Assembly (NCBI GenBank): GCA_947454525.1
Contig: CANGJM010000005.1
Coordinates: 102,266 to 166,265, forward strand
DNA: 64,000 nucleotides
Direction of reading: 5' to 3'
DNA from: Flavobacteriales bacterium
GTDB lineage: Bacteria > Bacteroidota > Bacteroidia > Flavobacteriales_D > Crocinitomicaceae
Shown here: piece by piece, positions 9,190 through 17,778 of the stretch
Layout: each line of letters opens with the position of its first letter
How positions within the stretch are numbered: the first letter of the stretch is position 1
Notes under the pieces: model-generated
The model's input: only the letters and a program-made list of their open reading frames with translations
Database searches by the model: none
Told to the model about the DNA's origin: nothing
Made by a program: the position numbers and the translations under genes

Positions 9190-10548
9190 TTATGGTTTCA
9201 CAAGTTGTATTCCAAGATAGGATTTAGGTGAAATGTTTTTTAATTCTTCCGTTAAGGTAGGGGAAAGTTTTAGTTCGTCAATGAATTCATGGACACTTTC
9301 TTTTGTTACTTGTTCATTTTTACGTGTCAATCCTTTCAATGCTTCGTAAGGTTTTTCAAATCCTTCACGACGCAAGACCGTTTGAATCGCCTCTGCCACA
9401 ACTGCCCAGTTTTGGTCGAGGTCCTCATGTAATTTCGCTTCGTTCAATAATAATTTCCCTAGTCCTTTTAAGCTGGACTGCAACGAAATCAAGCTGTGAG
9501 CGATCGGAACTCCAACCACACGAAGAACTGTTGAATCCGTTAAGTCGCGTTGTAAGCGAGAAACGGGAAGTTTTGCGGACAAATGTTCGAAAAGAGCGTT
9601 TGCAATCCCAATGTTCCCTTCAGAGTTTTCAAAATCAATTGGATTCACTTTGTGAGGCATAGCCGATGATCCAATTTCACCCGCTTTGATTTTTTGTTTG
9701 AAGTACTCCATCGAAATGTAGGTCCACATGTCGCGGTTCAAGTCCAAAATGATGGTATTGATGCGTTTCATCACATCAAACAAAGCTGCTAGTTGATCGT
9801 AATGTTCAATTTGCGTCGTCGTTTGAGAACGATTTAACGCTAATTTACCGTTGACAAATTGATTCGCAAAAGCCACCCAGTCGTGCTTAGGAAAAGCCAC
9901 GTGATGTGCGTTGAAATTTCCAGTAGCACCACCGAATTTAGCTGGATAATCTTGCTTCACTAATTGATTTCGTTGAATCGTTAAGCGTTCTGTAAAAACT
10001 TGAATCTCTTTTCCCAAACGCGTTGGAGATGCAGGTTGTCCGTGTGTGCGTGCAAGCATGGGAACATCCTTCCACTCGTTTTGGTAAGTCGTTAACTGCG
10101 CAATCAATTCATCCAACATCGGCAAATACACTTCTTCAATTCCTTGTTTCAAGGAAAGAGGAATGGCAGTGTTGTTAATGTCTTGTGAAGTGAGTCCGAA
10201 GTGAATGAACTCCAAGTATTTGTGTAAATTGAGTTCTTCCATTTTACTTTTCAGGAAGTATTCAACTGCTTTGACGTCGTGATTGGTTGTTTTCTCCGTT
10301 TCTTTAATCCACAAAGCGTCGGACTCTGTGAAGTTTTGATAAATCGACGTTAAAGCCGAAAACGTTTCTTTCGGAAAGTCTGCAAGTGGTTCGATGCCAC
10401 TTTCCACCAAGGAAATAAAGTATTCCACTTCCACCAATACACGGTAGCGAATGAGTCCAAATTCGGAGAAATATGGACCTAGTTGACTAGTTTTAGAATG
10501 GTATCGTCCGTCAATAGGAGAAATGGCTGAAAGTGAGTTTAATTCCAT
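9190..10548 (-). CDS. purB: adenylosuccinate lyase
   Basis: A 452-residue cytoplasmic enzyme for two steps of purine synthesis: SAICAR to AICAR, and adenylosuccinate to AMP, both releasing fumarate. The fumarase/aspartase-superfamily signature GSSAMPHKVNPIDFEN is intact, as are TTNHDVKAVE, the HFGLTSQDINNT histidine region and RTHGQPASPT. The ATG at 10548 (MELNSLSAISPIDGRYHSK) fits the family start; a start 7 codons upstream is possible. Its closeness in sequence to the longer E. coli-type PurB agrees with Bacteroidota. It is first in a likely three-gene minus-strand transcript. Confidence 0.96.
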   Translation of the reverse strand: MELNSLSAISPIDGRYHSKTSQLGPYFSEFGLIRYRVLVEVEYFISLVESGIEPLADFPKETFSALTSIYQNFTESDALWIKETEKTTNHDVKAVEYFLKSKMEELNLHKYLEFIHFGLTSQDINNTAIPLSLKQGIEEVYLPMLDELIAQLTTYQNEWKDVPMLARTHGQPASPTRLGKEIQVFTERLTIQRNQLVKQDYPAKFGGATGNFNAHHVAFPKHDWVAFANQFVNGKLALNRSQTTTQIEHYDQLAALFDVMKRINTIILDLNRDMWTYISMEYFKQKIKAGEIGSSAMPHKVNPIDFENSEGNIGIANALFEHLSAKLPVSRLQRDLTDSTVLRVVGVPIAHSLISLQSSLKGLGKLLLNEAKLHEDLDQNWAVVAEAIQTVLRREGFEKPYEALKGLTRKNEQVTKESVHEFIDELKLSPTLTEELKNISPKSYLGIQLVKP

Positions 10549-10661
10549 GTTTTTTTGAATAAGGGACAAAGATACGATATTGCTGAAAACTACTCAAACT
10601 GTACGGGCTAGTTTTATCAATTAAAAGTAGGTCAAATGGACATCGGGATTAAAATCCTTGG

Positions 10662-10669
10662 TATTTTTG
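10662..10669 (+). promoter_or_regulatory. candidate -7 element immediately before the heme A synthase gene
   Basis: TATTTTTG matches TAnnTTTG and ends 4 bases before the ATG at 10674. If it is used, the mRNA would be leaderless or nearly so. No -33 box was identified at the usual distance. Confidence 0.3.
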
Positions 10670-10673
10670 TTCC

Positions 10674-11693
10674 ATGGAATTTTCAAAACGGTTTATTCGA
10701 TTTAATTGGTTGGTGATCATCCTCATCTACTTGATTGTAGTGGCGGGAAGTTTGGTCCGAATTACGGGTAGTGGAATGGGTTGTCCGGATTGGCCGAAGT
10801 GCTTTGGTGCTTGGATTCCACCGACAGAACTATCGGAACTTCCGGCGGATTACCGCGAAGCCTTTTTGTTGAAACGCGAGAAAAAAGTGGAGAAATTCTG
10901 TCGCTTTTTGAACGCAATCGGCATGAAAGAAACAGCCGAGCGCATTCAGTCTGATCCCACCGTTTATGTGGAGGAAGCGTTTAATGCACGAAAAACCTGG
11001 ACAGAATACCTCAATCGTTTGGTTGGATTTGCGGCTGGAAATGCGATGCTGATTGCCTTCGTGTGGATGCTGGTCGTTTACCGCAAACGCAAGTTTGTCT
11101 TGTTGATGTTGTTGAACCTTATCCTGATGGGCATCGAAGGTTGGTTTGGATCGATTGTTGTCGCAACGAATTTAGTCCCTTGGACCATCACCGTTCACTT
11201 GTTTCTTGCATTAGTTATCATTGGCCTACAATTGTATTTACTGTATTCCATGAGTGCAAGTGGTAAGGAAAAAATCTCGTTAGCGAAACCCATCCGTTGG
11301 ACTTTACTCGTGATTTTGGCGATTACTTTTTATCAGATGTTTCTTGGTACGCAAGTGCGTGAAGCGATTGATGCGCTCGTGAAACAAGGATTCACGCGTG
11401 AACAATGGATTGAGCGCATCGGAATGGATTTCTTCATTCACCGCAGCTTCTCGTGGCTTGTGCTGATCTTGTTGGGATGGATGTTTTGGAAGAATGAAAA
11501 AGGCATCAAATACATGAAAATCCGTTGGGCAACTGGATTGCTGGCACTGGAATTAATCACGGGTGTTTTGTTGGCGTATGCAGACATGCCGGGATTGGTT
11601 CAAACCAGTCATTTGATTTTTGCCAGTGTCCTTTTTGGACTTCTGCTCTTCGCAAGTTTTGAGAGTAAGCAAGAAGTTTCCTCTTCCAATTAA
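10674..11693 (+). CDS. ctaA: heme A synthase (COX15/CtaA family)
   Basis: A 339-residue polytopic membrane protein that converts heme O to heme A for cytochrome oxidase. The N-terminal segment has RFNWLVIILIYLIVVAGSLVRITGSGMGCPDWPKCFG, in which the GSGMGCPDWP motif is diagnostic. About eight membrane segments follow, with conserved histidines in ITVHLFLALVIIGLQL, FFIHRSFSWLVL and QTSHLIFASVLFG that are expected to bind heme. The polar stretch between helices 1 and 2 (residues about 45-105) is the long loop usual in this family. Other oxidase assembly genes are not adjacent. Confidence 0.93.
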   Translation: MEFSKRFIRFNWLVIILIYLIVVAGSLVRITGSGMGCPDWPKCFGAWIPPTELSELPADYREAFLLKREKKVEKFCRFLNAIGMKETAERIQSDPTVYVEEAFNARKTWTEYLNRLVGFAAGNAMLIAFVWMLVVYRKRKFVLLMLLNLILMGIEGWFGSIVVATNLVPWTITVHLFLALVIIGLQLYLLYSMSASGKEKISLAKPIRWTLLVILAITFYQMFLGTQVREAIDALVKQGFTREQWIERIGMDFFIHRSFSWLVLILLGWMFWKNEKGIKYMKIRWATGLLALELITGVLLAYADMPGLVQTSHLIFASVLFGLLLFASFESKQEVSSSN

Positions 11694-11711
11694 GAAATAT
11701 TATTAAAAGTC

Positions 11712-11739
11712 CACCCAATAATTTGACGTAAATACGTTA
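11712..11739 (+). promoter_or_regulatory. ECF-type promoter-like motif before sigma factor gene 1
   Basis: CACCC at 11712 and TACGTTA at 11733 are 16 bases apart, a geometry like -35/-10 elements of ECF sigma factors. The same pair with a 15-base spacer precedes the second ECF sigma gene at about 15843-15869, and the bases after TACGTTA (a CTT, then CTGAG) also match. Autoregulation is inferred. Confidence 0.45.
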
Positions 11740-11777
11740 CCTTTCTGAGTGCCATAAAATCATGGTTGAGTGAAAGA

Positions 11778-12338
11778 ATGAGTGAAACAGTCATTGGGAA
11801 ATTACAGTTGGATCGATCCTTCGTGGGACGTATTCAAAAGGGGGACGAAGCAAGCGTCCTTGCCTTGTACGACGCATGTTTTTCTCCGTTGATGAATGTC
11901 GTAGTTCGATATAAAAACAACCGAGAAGACCAGGTTTCCTTAATTAATAACGCCTTTTTGAAAGCAGTGAAAAACATTGCACAGTTTCATTTGGGAACTT
12001 CCTTTGTTTCATGGATAAAAGTGATTTTACACAACGAAATCATCGATGATTTTAGAAAAAACAAGCGTCATTATGCCACTATTCAACTCCAAGAACAAAA
12101 AGAAATAAGCGAAGAGGCACACTTTGACGAAAACTACGATTTCTCGGTGGAAAAAATCAAGGTAACTGCCGTTTTATCGAAGTTACCTCCAGCAACGAGA
12201 ACGGTTTTTAATCTTTTTTTGTGGGATGATTTTAGTCCAAGTGAAATTGCAAGTGAATTAGGAATTTCCATTGACACTGTTCGCTGGCACATCAAAATGG
12301 CCCGAAAACTTATCCGTCATCAAATCGAAAAGTCATGA
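11778..12338 (+). CDS. ECF-type RNA polymerase sigma factor 1
   Basis: A 186-residue sigma-70 family protein (the TTG at 11766 would add four residues). Region 2 is seen in DEASVLALYDACFSPL, NNAFLKAVKNIAQF and SWIKVILHNEIIDDFRKNKR. Region 4 contains LPPATRTVFNLFLWDDFSPSEIASELGISIDTVRWHIKMARKLIR, a helix-turn-helix that reads the -35 element. Its stop overlaps the next start (ATGA), the usual layout of an ECF sigma factor and its membrane-bound partner. It closely resembles the second sigma factor at 15892, so the two loci are probably paralogous. Confidence 0.88.
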   Translation: MSETVIGKLQLDRSFVGRIQKGDEASVLALYDACFSPLMNVVVRYKNNREDQVSLINNAFLKAVKNIAQFHLGTSFVSWIKVILHNEIIDDFRKNKRHYATIQLQEQKEISEEAHFDENYDFSVEKIKVTAVLSKLPPATRTVFNLFLWDDFSPSEIASELGISIDTVRWHIKMARKLIRHQIEKS

Positions 12339-13681
12339 AAGAGCAAGAAGATATCAAGCAGGACTTTGACCGTTGGTTGATGAATCAATGGAAAGAGGAG
12401 GAGTATGTTCCTAGTCCCATGGATCGAAGCGGCGTTTTGGGGAAGATCTCGAAACATCGAACGAGGAAAATAAGTGTGAGAATCGTGCTATTGGCAATTG
12501 GATTGAGTTTCGTTTGTGTCTTGCTTTTTTGGAAGGTGTCACGGAAAGACATCCAGAAAAAAAGCACCTTGATTCCAGAAAAAGAGCATGTTGTTCAACA
12601 AAAACGTGATCCTCAAGAATCAGTGCCAACTGGTTTTCCAATAAGGATAAGTTCATCTTCTGTGATGGACTCTGTATTCCCAACGTATCCAAGTGTGGAA
12701 ATGTACACAGGAATATTGGAAATCCCGAAGGAAGAAACCTTTGTTTTTACAGCGCACCCAAGTCTCAAAGTGCTGATTCAGTCAGTAGATTTGGACAGTG
12801 TCATGAAGAATTTGGGGATATTTTATGTGCAATCATCCACGAGTAATGAAGGAATTGAATTTGTTGGGGTAACTGCGGGACACGAACTTATTGTTGCTTC
12901 CTTGCTTACGGGTACATTTTCTTTGCCGAATGCACCGGACACGGTTAAAACAGCTGGTGAATTTCGTCCATTTGGAATGTCTGGCAATCAATATGTTCAT
13001 TATGCATGTTACGATGTGCGGCAATTGTTATTCAATGAAGCTGTTTACCGTCAGGTTCTTGCGGTAAACGTCTTACCGAGCGTTGCGTATTACATGAGGA
13101 CGTCCGCACCAGGATGGAATAGTCCTGTAAACATACATCAGTACCAAGATGTGCTTCAGCGGAGAAGTATTGCTCAACGGTATCAAGATCAAAATATCCG
13201 GCGCATCAGTGAACAAAGTGACCTTAAGAATCAATTTCCATCCGTTAAATCGGGTAGACCCTTTTATTTGAAACAGCAAGTTCGGGTGAATAACATGGCC
13301 AAAGTAGGCTTGTTAATCGGCGATAATTTCCTGATTAAATCACAGGGAGAAAAAGTACTGGTCGTGAGTTGCGATGCGGAACGAGTGTCTGTCGTGAAGG
13401 AAGATGGTGTCATTGAAGCGAGTCATTCCATTACGATTGAACATCCCCGTTATTTTAGTCAAAAAGCGAAGTATCCATTTTACGATGAGGCATCGCGCCG
13501 CTTGTTTTTGATTGTAGAAACGAACTTTTCATACCTGTGGTTTGAGGTCAATCAACTTACAGGGGAAGCGCGCTACATTTTTAAAACCGAAACGATTTGG
13601 AATGATCCAAATTGGACCATCAAAGATGGAATCTTGAACTACAGCTTCAAAGGAAAATCCTATCAAAGACGCTTGGACTAA
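12335..13681 (+). CDS. membrane protein coupled to sigma factor 1, putative anti-sigma factor
   Basis: A 448-residue protein overlapping the sigma gene by 4 bases. It has a cytoplasmic N-terminus of about 45 residues (KQDFDRWLMNQWKEEEY), one transmembrane segment (IVLLAIGLSFVCVLLFW) and about 380 periplasmic residues of beta-rich sequence without a recognised domain. Position, topology and coupling argue for an anti-sigma role with the periplasmic part as sensor. No zinc-binding anti-sigma motif is visible, so the function is inferred from context. It ends 4 bases inside the convergent Kelch-like gene. Confidence 0.65.
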   Translation: MKEQEDIKQDFDRWLMNQWKEEEYVPSPMDRSGVLGKISKHRTRKISVRIVLLAIGLSFVCVLLFWKVSRKDIQKKSTLIPEKEHVVQQKRDPQESVPTGFPIRISSSSVMDSVFPTYPSVEMYTGILEIPKEETFVFTAHPSLKVLIQSVDLDSVMKNLGIFYVQSSTSNEGIEFVGVTAGHELIVASLLTGTFSLPNAPDTVKTAGEFRPFGMSGNQYVHYACYDVRQLLFNEAVYRQVLAVNVLPSVAYYMRTSAPGWNSPVNIHQYQDVLQRRSIAQRYQDQNIRRISEQSDLKNQFPSVKSGRPFYLKQQVRVNNMAKVGLLIGDNFLIKSQGEKVLVVSCDAERVSVVKEDGVIEASHSITIEHPRYFSQKAKYPFYDEASRRLFLIVETNFSYLWFEVNQLTGEARYIFKTETIWNDPNWTIKDGILNYSFKGKSYQRRLD

Positions 13682-14865
13682 TCACCAACAACAATTGGAC
13701 TCGAATGATTGCGGTAGACAATCCGGTAATGTCCATTTGAAAGATGCGCTAGGGAAAGTTTGTCCTTTGCCGTTTGAATGCGGTGAATCAGTACAATGGA
13801 TCCATTGCTATCCATCAGGTAAATGAATTCTCCAATGCATTTGGGATCAACCTGAAGGTAGAGGGCATCGACTGTTGGAATGGGATAAATCCGCATTTGT
13901 TGTTCATCGATCAATTTCGAAATCATGACGTTTTCAATTTTCCATGTTTCTCGAAGGCGCGTATTACCAGAAATTCCGGTTGTCACATAAAAATCTCCTG
14001 CATGGCTAAAACAAACAGTGCCCTTTCTTGGATTTCCAGTGAAATCAGGCAAGGACTGACTGTTGAAAAGCGTTAAATCGACTTTTTCAAAAGAGGTGGC
14101 GGTCTGTCCGGATGGATTGAGTCCACCGAAAACATAGATAAATGTGTCTTTTTGAACGGTGCCAACGTAGGTTCGTTCGCCAAAGGATAGGGCAGGAAAA
14201 TTGGTCCATTGATCTGAAGCCGGATCATATTTCCAGGTTTCTGAATTCCAAGTAGAGGAACTTGCTTTTCCTGCGGCAATGTAGCCGAAATTATCGTAAG
14301 AAAAAGCGAGTCCACGCCAAATACCAGGAATGGGCAAGTTGTTTTTTTGTTGCCATTCTTGGGTGTTGATGGAGTAGCGCCATACTTCGTTGAGTATTCC
14401 GGAGGAGTTTTGTCCACCGATGAGGTACAAGGAGTCTCCGATGATGAAATGGACACAGCCCGCGCGTCCAGCTGCTGGCAAGGACGGTAGGGTGGACCAT
14501 TGTTCGTTGCTCGGATTAAAGCACCAAGAGGAACTTAAGAAACTTCCACTGCAATTGTCTCCGCAAAGAATGTAGCCCAGTCCGTTGTGTGCGAATCCAG
14601 TGGCGTATTGACGATTTTCACCATCGGGAAGGGGAGTGGCGTTTTCCCATTGTTGAAGGGTAGCGTTGAAGCGAAAAAAGTTTCGGGTGCAGGCGAATCC
14701 TTCGTCGCGACCTGTACCGCAGTAATGTTTGTCTTGAATACTGAATCCCGCGGCGTCGTCCCGCGGATTTCCCGGAAAATCGGGTAGTTGTTGCCAAAAT
14801 TGTGCGTTGAGGTTGGAAACACATTGGCAAAAGATGAATACGAGTAGTAGGCGCATGAATTTCAT
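13678..14865 (-). CDS. secreted Kelch-repeat protein with type IX secretion sorting domain
   Basis: A 395-residue protein with a signal peptide (LLLVFIFCQCVSNLNAQ). Residues 20-310 hold about six Kelch-like repeats, each with a WxxLPxxP turn, a GG or GxG and a following W, such as WSTLPSLPAAGRAG...YLIGGQNSSGILNEVWRYS. Together these should form a beta-propeller. The last ~75 residues (MRIYPIPTVDALYLQV ... LSLAHLSNGHYRIVYRN) resemble a type A T9SS C-terminal sorting domain, so the protein is probably exported to the cell surface. It may share a transcript with the PorP/SprF-like gene 32 bases upstream. Confidence 0.82.
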   Translation of the reverse strand: MKFMRLLLVFIFCQCVSNLNAQFWQQLPDFPGNPRDDAAGFSIQDKHYCGTGRDEGFACTRNFFRFNATLQQWENATPLPDGENRQYATGFAHNGLGYILCGDNCSGSFLSSSWCFNPSNEQWSTLPSLPAAGRAGCVHFIIGDSLYLIGGQNSSGILNEVWRYSINTQEWQQKNNLPIPGIWRGLAFSYDNFGYIAAGKASSSTWNSETWKYDPASDQWTNFPALSFGERTYVGTVQKDTFIYVFGGLNPSGQTATSFEKVDLTLFNSQSLPDFTGNPRKGTVCFSHAGDFYVTTGISGNTRLRETWKIENVMISKLIDEQQMRIYPIPTVDALYLQVDPKCIGEFIYLMDSNGSIVLIHRIQTAKDKLSLAHLSNGHYRIVYRNHSSPIVVGD

Positions 14866-14897
14866 AACGTCATAATCGTTGTTTTTATTTTAACGAA

Positions 14898-15788
14898 TTA
14901 AAAAGAAGGTGTCACAGTGATTCTGTAATTCACTTTTGGCGAAATGGCATAACTCAGTCGCAGCATACCGGACAAGTAATTTTGCTTGAAGATATTCGAT
15001 GATAGTAATGAGTAATTATTGTTCACGGATGCGCCGATCGAAAGGTTGTTTTTAAAGCGGTATTGGTAGAAAATCCCGATGTTGTGGTTTAAGGTCGAGA
15101 AGAATCCCGTACTGTGCTGATATGCTTTGAATGTGAGGTTGAAGAATATCTCGTGGAATTGATTCTCATCCAAGCGATAAAAAAGAGAAGGAGTAAGTGA
15201 AAAGTGTTTTGCTGAATCTAAATCAAAGCGATAGCTTGCGTTTGCCGCAATCGTCATGGAAGTTTTGGAGGTGTATGGATAGGTGGTTATTTCGGCTCGA
15301 TTTAAATTGTTTCCGGCAAGTCCAAAAGTCCATTTTTTACTCACTAGGGACAACCCAATGTTCACACTGTAGGAAGTTGGATTCCACAAGGTATAATAGT
15401 CAATTGGGGGAGTTGTGCTATCAATGAAGGTCATGTTATCGCGACGCGCATTGAGTCCAAGTCCAGAGTTTAAGGTGAGGTTTCGATTGATTTTCATACT
15501 GTAAGCAGCGTTAAAGGTGTTAGAAACAACCTTCCAATCTGACAATTGACTGAATCCATTGTTCAATCCAAACGAGAAGGAACCCACTTGTTGTTTCAGA
15601 GAAAAGAAATTGAAATAACAAGGAGTAATGCCAAATCTTGAATACATACTCACGTTGCTCGTGTACAGTTTCTTTTCTGCAAAGGCAGAGGGATTACTCG
15701 CATTGAAATAATCATCCATGGAATAGGTGCTTTGTGCAAAATATGGACTTGCAACAGAAAGGAAAAAGCATAAAAAGATGCATCGCAT
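14898..15788 (-). CDS. PorP/SprF-like type IX secretion system outer-membrane protein
   Basis: A 296-residue protein with a signal peptide (IFLCFFLSVASPYFAQ) and about 12-14 amphipathic beta-strands ending in an aromatic residue (VNYRITVTPSF), as in outer-membrane barrels. The start of the mature part (DYFNASNPSAFAEKKLYTSNVSMYSRFG) is close to the YxxNPAxAG-type motif of PorP/SprF proteins, and QVGSFSFGLNNGFS, YSMKINRNLTLNSGLGL fit the same family. Such proteins often sit next to a T9SS cargo gene, here the Kelch-like protein. The family call is from pattern memory only. Confidence 0.72.
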   Translation of the reverse strand: MRCIFLCFFLSVASPYFAQSTYSMDDYFNASNPSAFAEKKLYTSNVSMYSRFGITPCYFNFFSLKQQVGSFSFGLNNGFSQLSDWKVVSNTFNAAYSMKINRNLTLNSGLGLNARRDNMTFIDSTTPPIDYYTLWNPTSYSVNIGLSLVSKKWTFGLAGNNLNRAEITTYPYTSKTSMTIAANASYRFDLDSAKHFSLTPSLFYRLDENQFHEIFFNLTFKAYQHSTGFFSTLNHNIGIFYQYRFKNNLSIGASVNNNYSLLSSNIFKQNYLSGMLRLSYAISPKVNYRITVTPSF

Positions 15789-15842
15789 AAGTAAAGGTTT
15801 TCTTTTTTAAACAAGTTCAAGGATTAAAAAGTTACACTACTA

Positions 15843-15869
15843 CACCCCCTAAGCAAATTAATTACGTTA
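15843..15869 (+). promoter_or_regulatory. ECF-type promoter-like motif before sigma factor gene 2
   Basis: CACCC at 15843 and TACGTTA at 15863 are 15 bases apart, matching the pair found before the first ECF sigma gene. The likely transcript start lies about 15 bases before the ATG at 15892. Shared sequence at two sites supports a functional element, but which sigma factor reads it cannot be seen. Confidence 0.45.
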
Positions 15870-15891
15870 ACTTAACTGAGGAAGAAGTGAT

Positions 15892-16434
15892 ATGCAGGAT
15901 CCAAGTGCGGAATTATTGAAAAGAGTTCAGGCTTACGATCGTAGGGCGCAATTGGAATTGTATCAACTTTGCTATCCGGTATTGATCGGCGCTGCACGAC
16001 GGTTTCGCAAGAACGAAGAAGAACATAAAACATTGGTAAACAATGCATTTATGAAAATCGTTCAGAACTTAGACAAGTACCAGGACATTCGTTTTTTCAG
16101 TTGGATCAAACGCATCATCACCAACGAAATCATTGACGATTTTCGTCGATCCAAAAATTACCATACGTTTTACCAACACGATGCTGAAATTGAAGGCAAT
16201 GATGGCGTTCATCCCGAAGCGGAATATGAACTCAATCAGGCGCATTTGAATATGATGCTCCTTCAATTATCAGAGCCGACCCGTGTGGTTTTTAATCTTT
16301 TTGTCGTTGATGGATATTCACATCGGGAAATTGGTGAACTACTCGGAATCTCTGAACAAACATCGAAGTGGCATACGAAGGTTGCCCGAAAAAAATTAAA
16401 AGAACTACTTAAAATACAGAACCATGTTATCTAA
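15892..16434 (+). CDS. ECF-type RNA polymerase sigma factor 2
   Basis: A 180-residue sigma factor with region 2 (RRAQLELYQLCYPVLIGAARRF, NNAFMKIVQNLDKY, FFSWIKRIITNEIIDDFRRSK) and region 4 (LSEPTRVVFNLFVVDGYSHREIGELLGISEQTSKWHTKVARKKLKELL). It is paralogous to the sigma factor at 11778: NEIIDDFR, TRxVFNLF and the HTH are shared. It overlaps the next gene by 11 bases, implying coupled translation with its membrane partner. Confidence 0.88.
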   Translation: MQDPSAELLKRVQAYDRRAQLELYQLCYPVLIGAARRFRKNEEEHKTLVNNAFMKIVQNLDKYQDIRFFSWIKRIITNEIIDDFRRSKNYHTFYQHDAEIEGNDGVHPEAEYELNQAHLNMMLLQLSEPTRVVFNLFVVDGYSHREIGELLGISEQTSKWHTKVARKKLKELLKIQNHVI

Positions 16435-17776
16435 TCAAGAAGATTTCGATCGCGATGTGAGGCGTATCATGCAGGAGGTCAAGGGTGAAGAAATTCCCCT
16501 CGATTTTTTGGTGGACATCGAACAACGACTCGATCAAATGGAGAAAAAGAAAAAACGCCGCATGTTTCTGTGGTTTTTTATGGGAATCGTTTTGGCAAGC
16601 GGACTTTCTTTTGGTTTGTTGCGTGAAAACGGATCTTCAAAAACCACCGTGAAAAATGTAGAACAAAACGTTATCATTGAAACAAGCAAACCGAAGGCGT
16701 TGAACCAATTGGCATCTTCCAAAGAAAACGTTACCATTCAAACAACCAAAGTTGAATCAGCTGCCGTTATCTCTCAGCCAGTTGTACCTAGAACAATGCC
16801 TTCAGGTAGAACGGAAAAAGCGACCAACCCTCGATTCGTTAGAAAAAATCAAACGGATGTGATTCCAAGAATAGGACCTATAGAAAACAGTGCTACTGTT
16901 CCAAGGCAGATTGCCACGACCAACGCTCCTCAAGCGAATAAAGGAATCATCAACAGTCAACAAAATGAAGTTCCTCCAGTAAGTGAAACGGCTACATCCA
17001 CACCAACAAGAATGGATGAACGCTCAAATCCTATCTCCGTTCCAGTTACAACGATTCCAGAAATCGCTCCTTTGATCAATGATGTTCAGGCTAATACAAA
17101 CTCGACGAGTATCAATCCCGTTTATCCTGAGCCCGGCATTCTTCCTGTTGAAAAAGAGAAATGGGTGCAAACCTTTGGTTTTTTCACTGGTATGAGTGGT
17201 ATACGGTCTTCCATTGTAATCTATGATGAACCGGGTAACAGCGCATTTCCACCATCGGGAAATATTGAAAAATATGCGGCCATTCGAAATGCACAGGAAC
17301 GCAGTACCTCAAGTATTGATTTATCACTGCGAACAAGCTGGATGAAACACCATTTTCTGATTCAAACGGGAGTGGATTACTTCGAATGGGGTGAACAATT
17401 AAAATACGACTATAACATCGTTTTCGATGGGGTGAATCGCTATTCGTATGTTTCTATTCCGTTGTACCTTGGTTACCATCAGTCATGGAAAAAAGTAGGT
17501 TTGTCGGCCAGTGTGGGAAGCTCCATTGGAGGTGTAATTAAACGCGATGGCTTATACATTCATCCTGATTTAACGACGATGACTACCGAACAAGCAAGTG
17601 ATTGGACGACCACTGGATATTTTCAATTGGAATTAAGTTATCTATTAGAAAATTACCGATTTAGCATCGCTCCGACGTATAGAAAGTCTTTGTCCACGGT
17701 GATTTTTTCTGGATATACGGTTAATAAATACGATTCCTTTGGATTACAAATGGGAATCTCGGTGACCCTGAAATAG
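16424..17776 (+). CDS. putative anti-sigma factor with C-terminal outer-membrane-barrel-like domain
   Basis: A 450-residue protein with three parts. Residues 1-45 are cytoplasmic (FDRDVRRIMQEVKGEEIPLDFLVDIEQRLDQ). A transmembrane helix follows (MFLWFFMGIVLASGLSFGLL), then a Pro/Thr/Asn-rich periplasmic spacer to about residue 240. Residues 245-450 contain beta-strand pairs typical of PorT-like barrels (HHFLIQTGVDYFEWGE, YVSIPLYLGYHQSW, VGLSASVGSSIGGVIK, ending YDSFGLQMGISVTLK). An inner-membrane helix linked through a flexible spacer to a barrel-like domain suggests envelope sensing passed to the sigma factor. That mechanism is inference. Confidence 0.65.
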   Translation: MLSNQEDFDRDVRRIMQEVKGEEIPLDFLVDIEQRLDQMEKKKKRRMFLWFFMGIVLASGLSFGLLRENGSSKTTVKNVEQNVIIETSKPKALNQLASSKENVTIQTTKVESAAVISQPVVPRTMPSGRTEKATNPRFVRKNQTDVIPRIGPIENSATVPRQIATTNAPQANKGIINSQQNEVPPVSETATSTPTRMDERSNPISVPVTTIPEIAPLINDVQANTNSTSINPVYPEPGILPVEKEKWVQTFGFFTGMSGIRSSIVIYDEPGNSAFPPSGNIEKYAAIRNAQERSTSSIDLSLRTSWMKHHFLIQTGVDYFEWGEQLKYDYNIVFDGVNRYSYVSIPLYLGYHQSWKKVGLSASVGSSIGGVIKRDGLYIHPDLTTMTTEQASDWTTTGYFQLELSYLLENYRFSIAPTYRKSLSTVIFSGYTVNKYDSFGLQMGISVTLK

Positions 17777-17778
17777 AC

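Noticed and set aside
14073..14822. Several 60-127-residue frames overlapping the Kelch-like gene
   Set aside because: All are alternative-frame shadows; the Kelch repeats and sorting domain are in the annotated frame.
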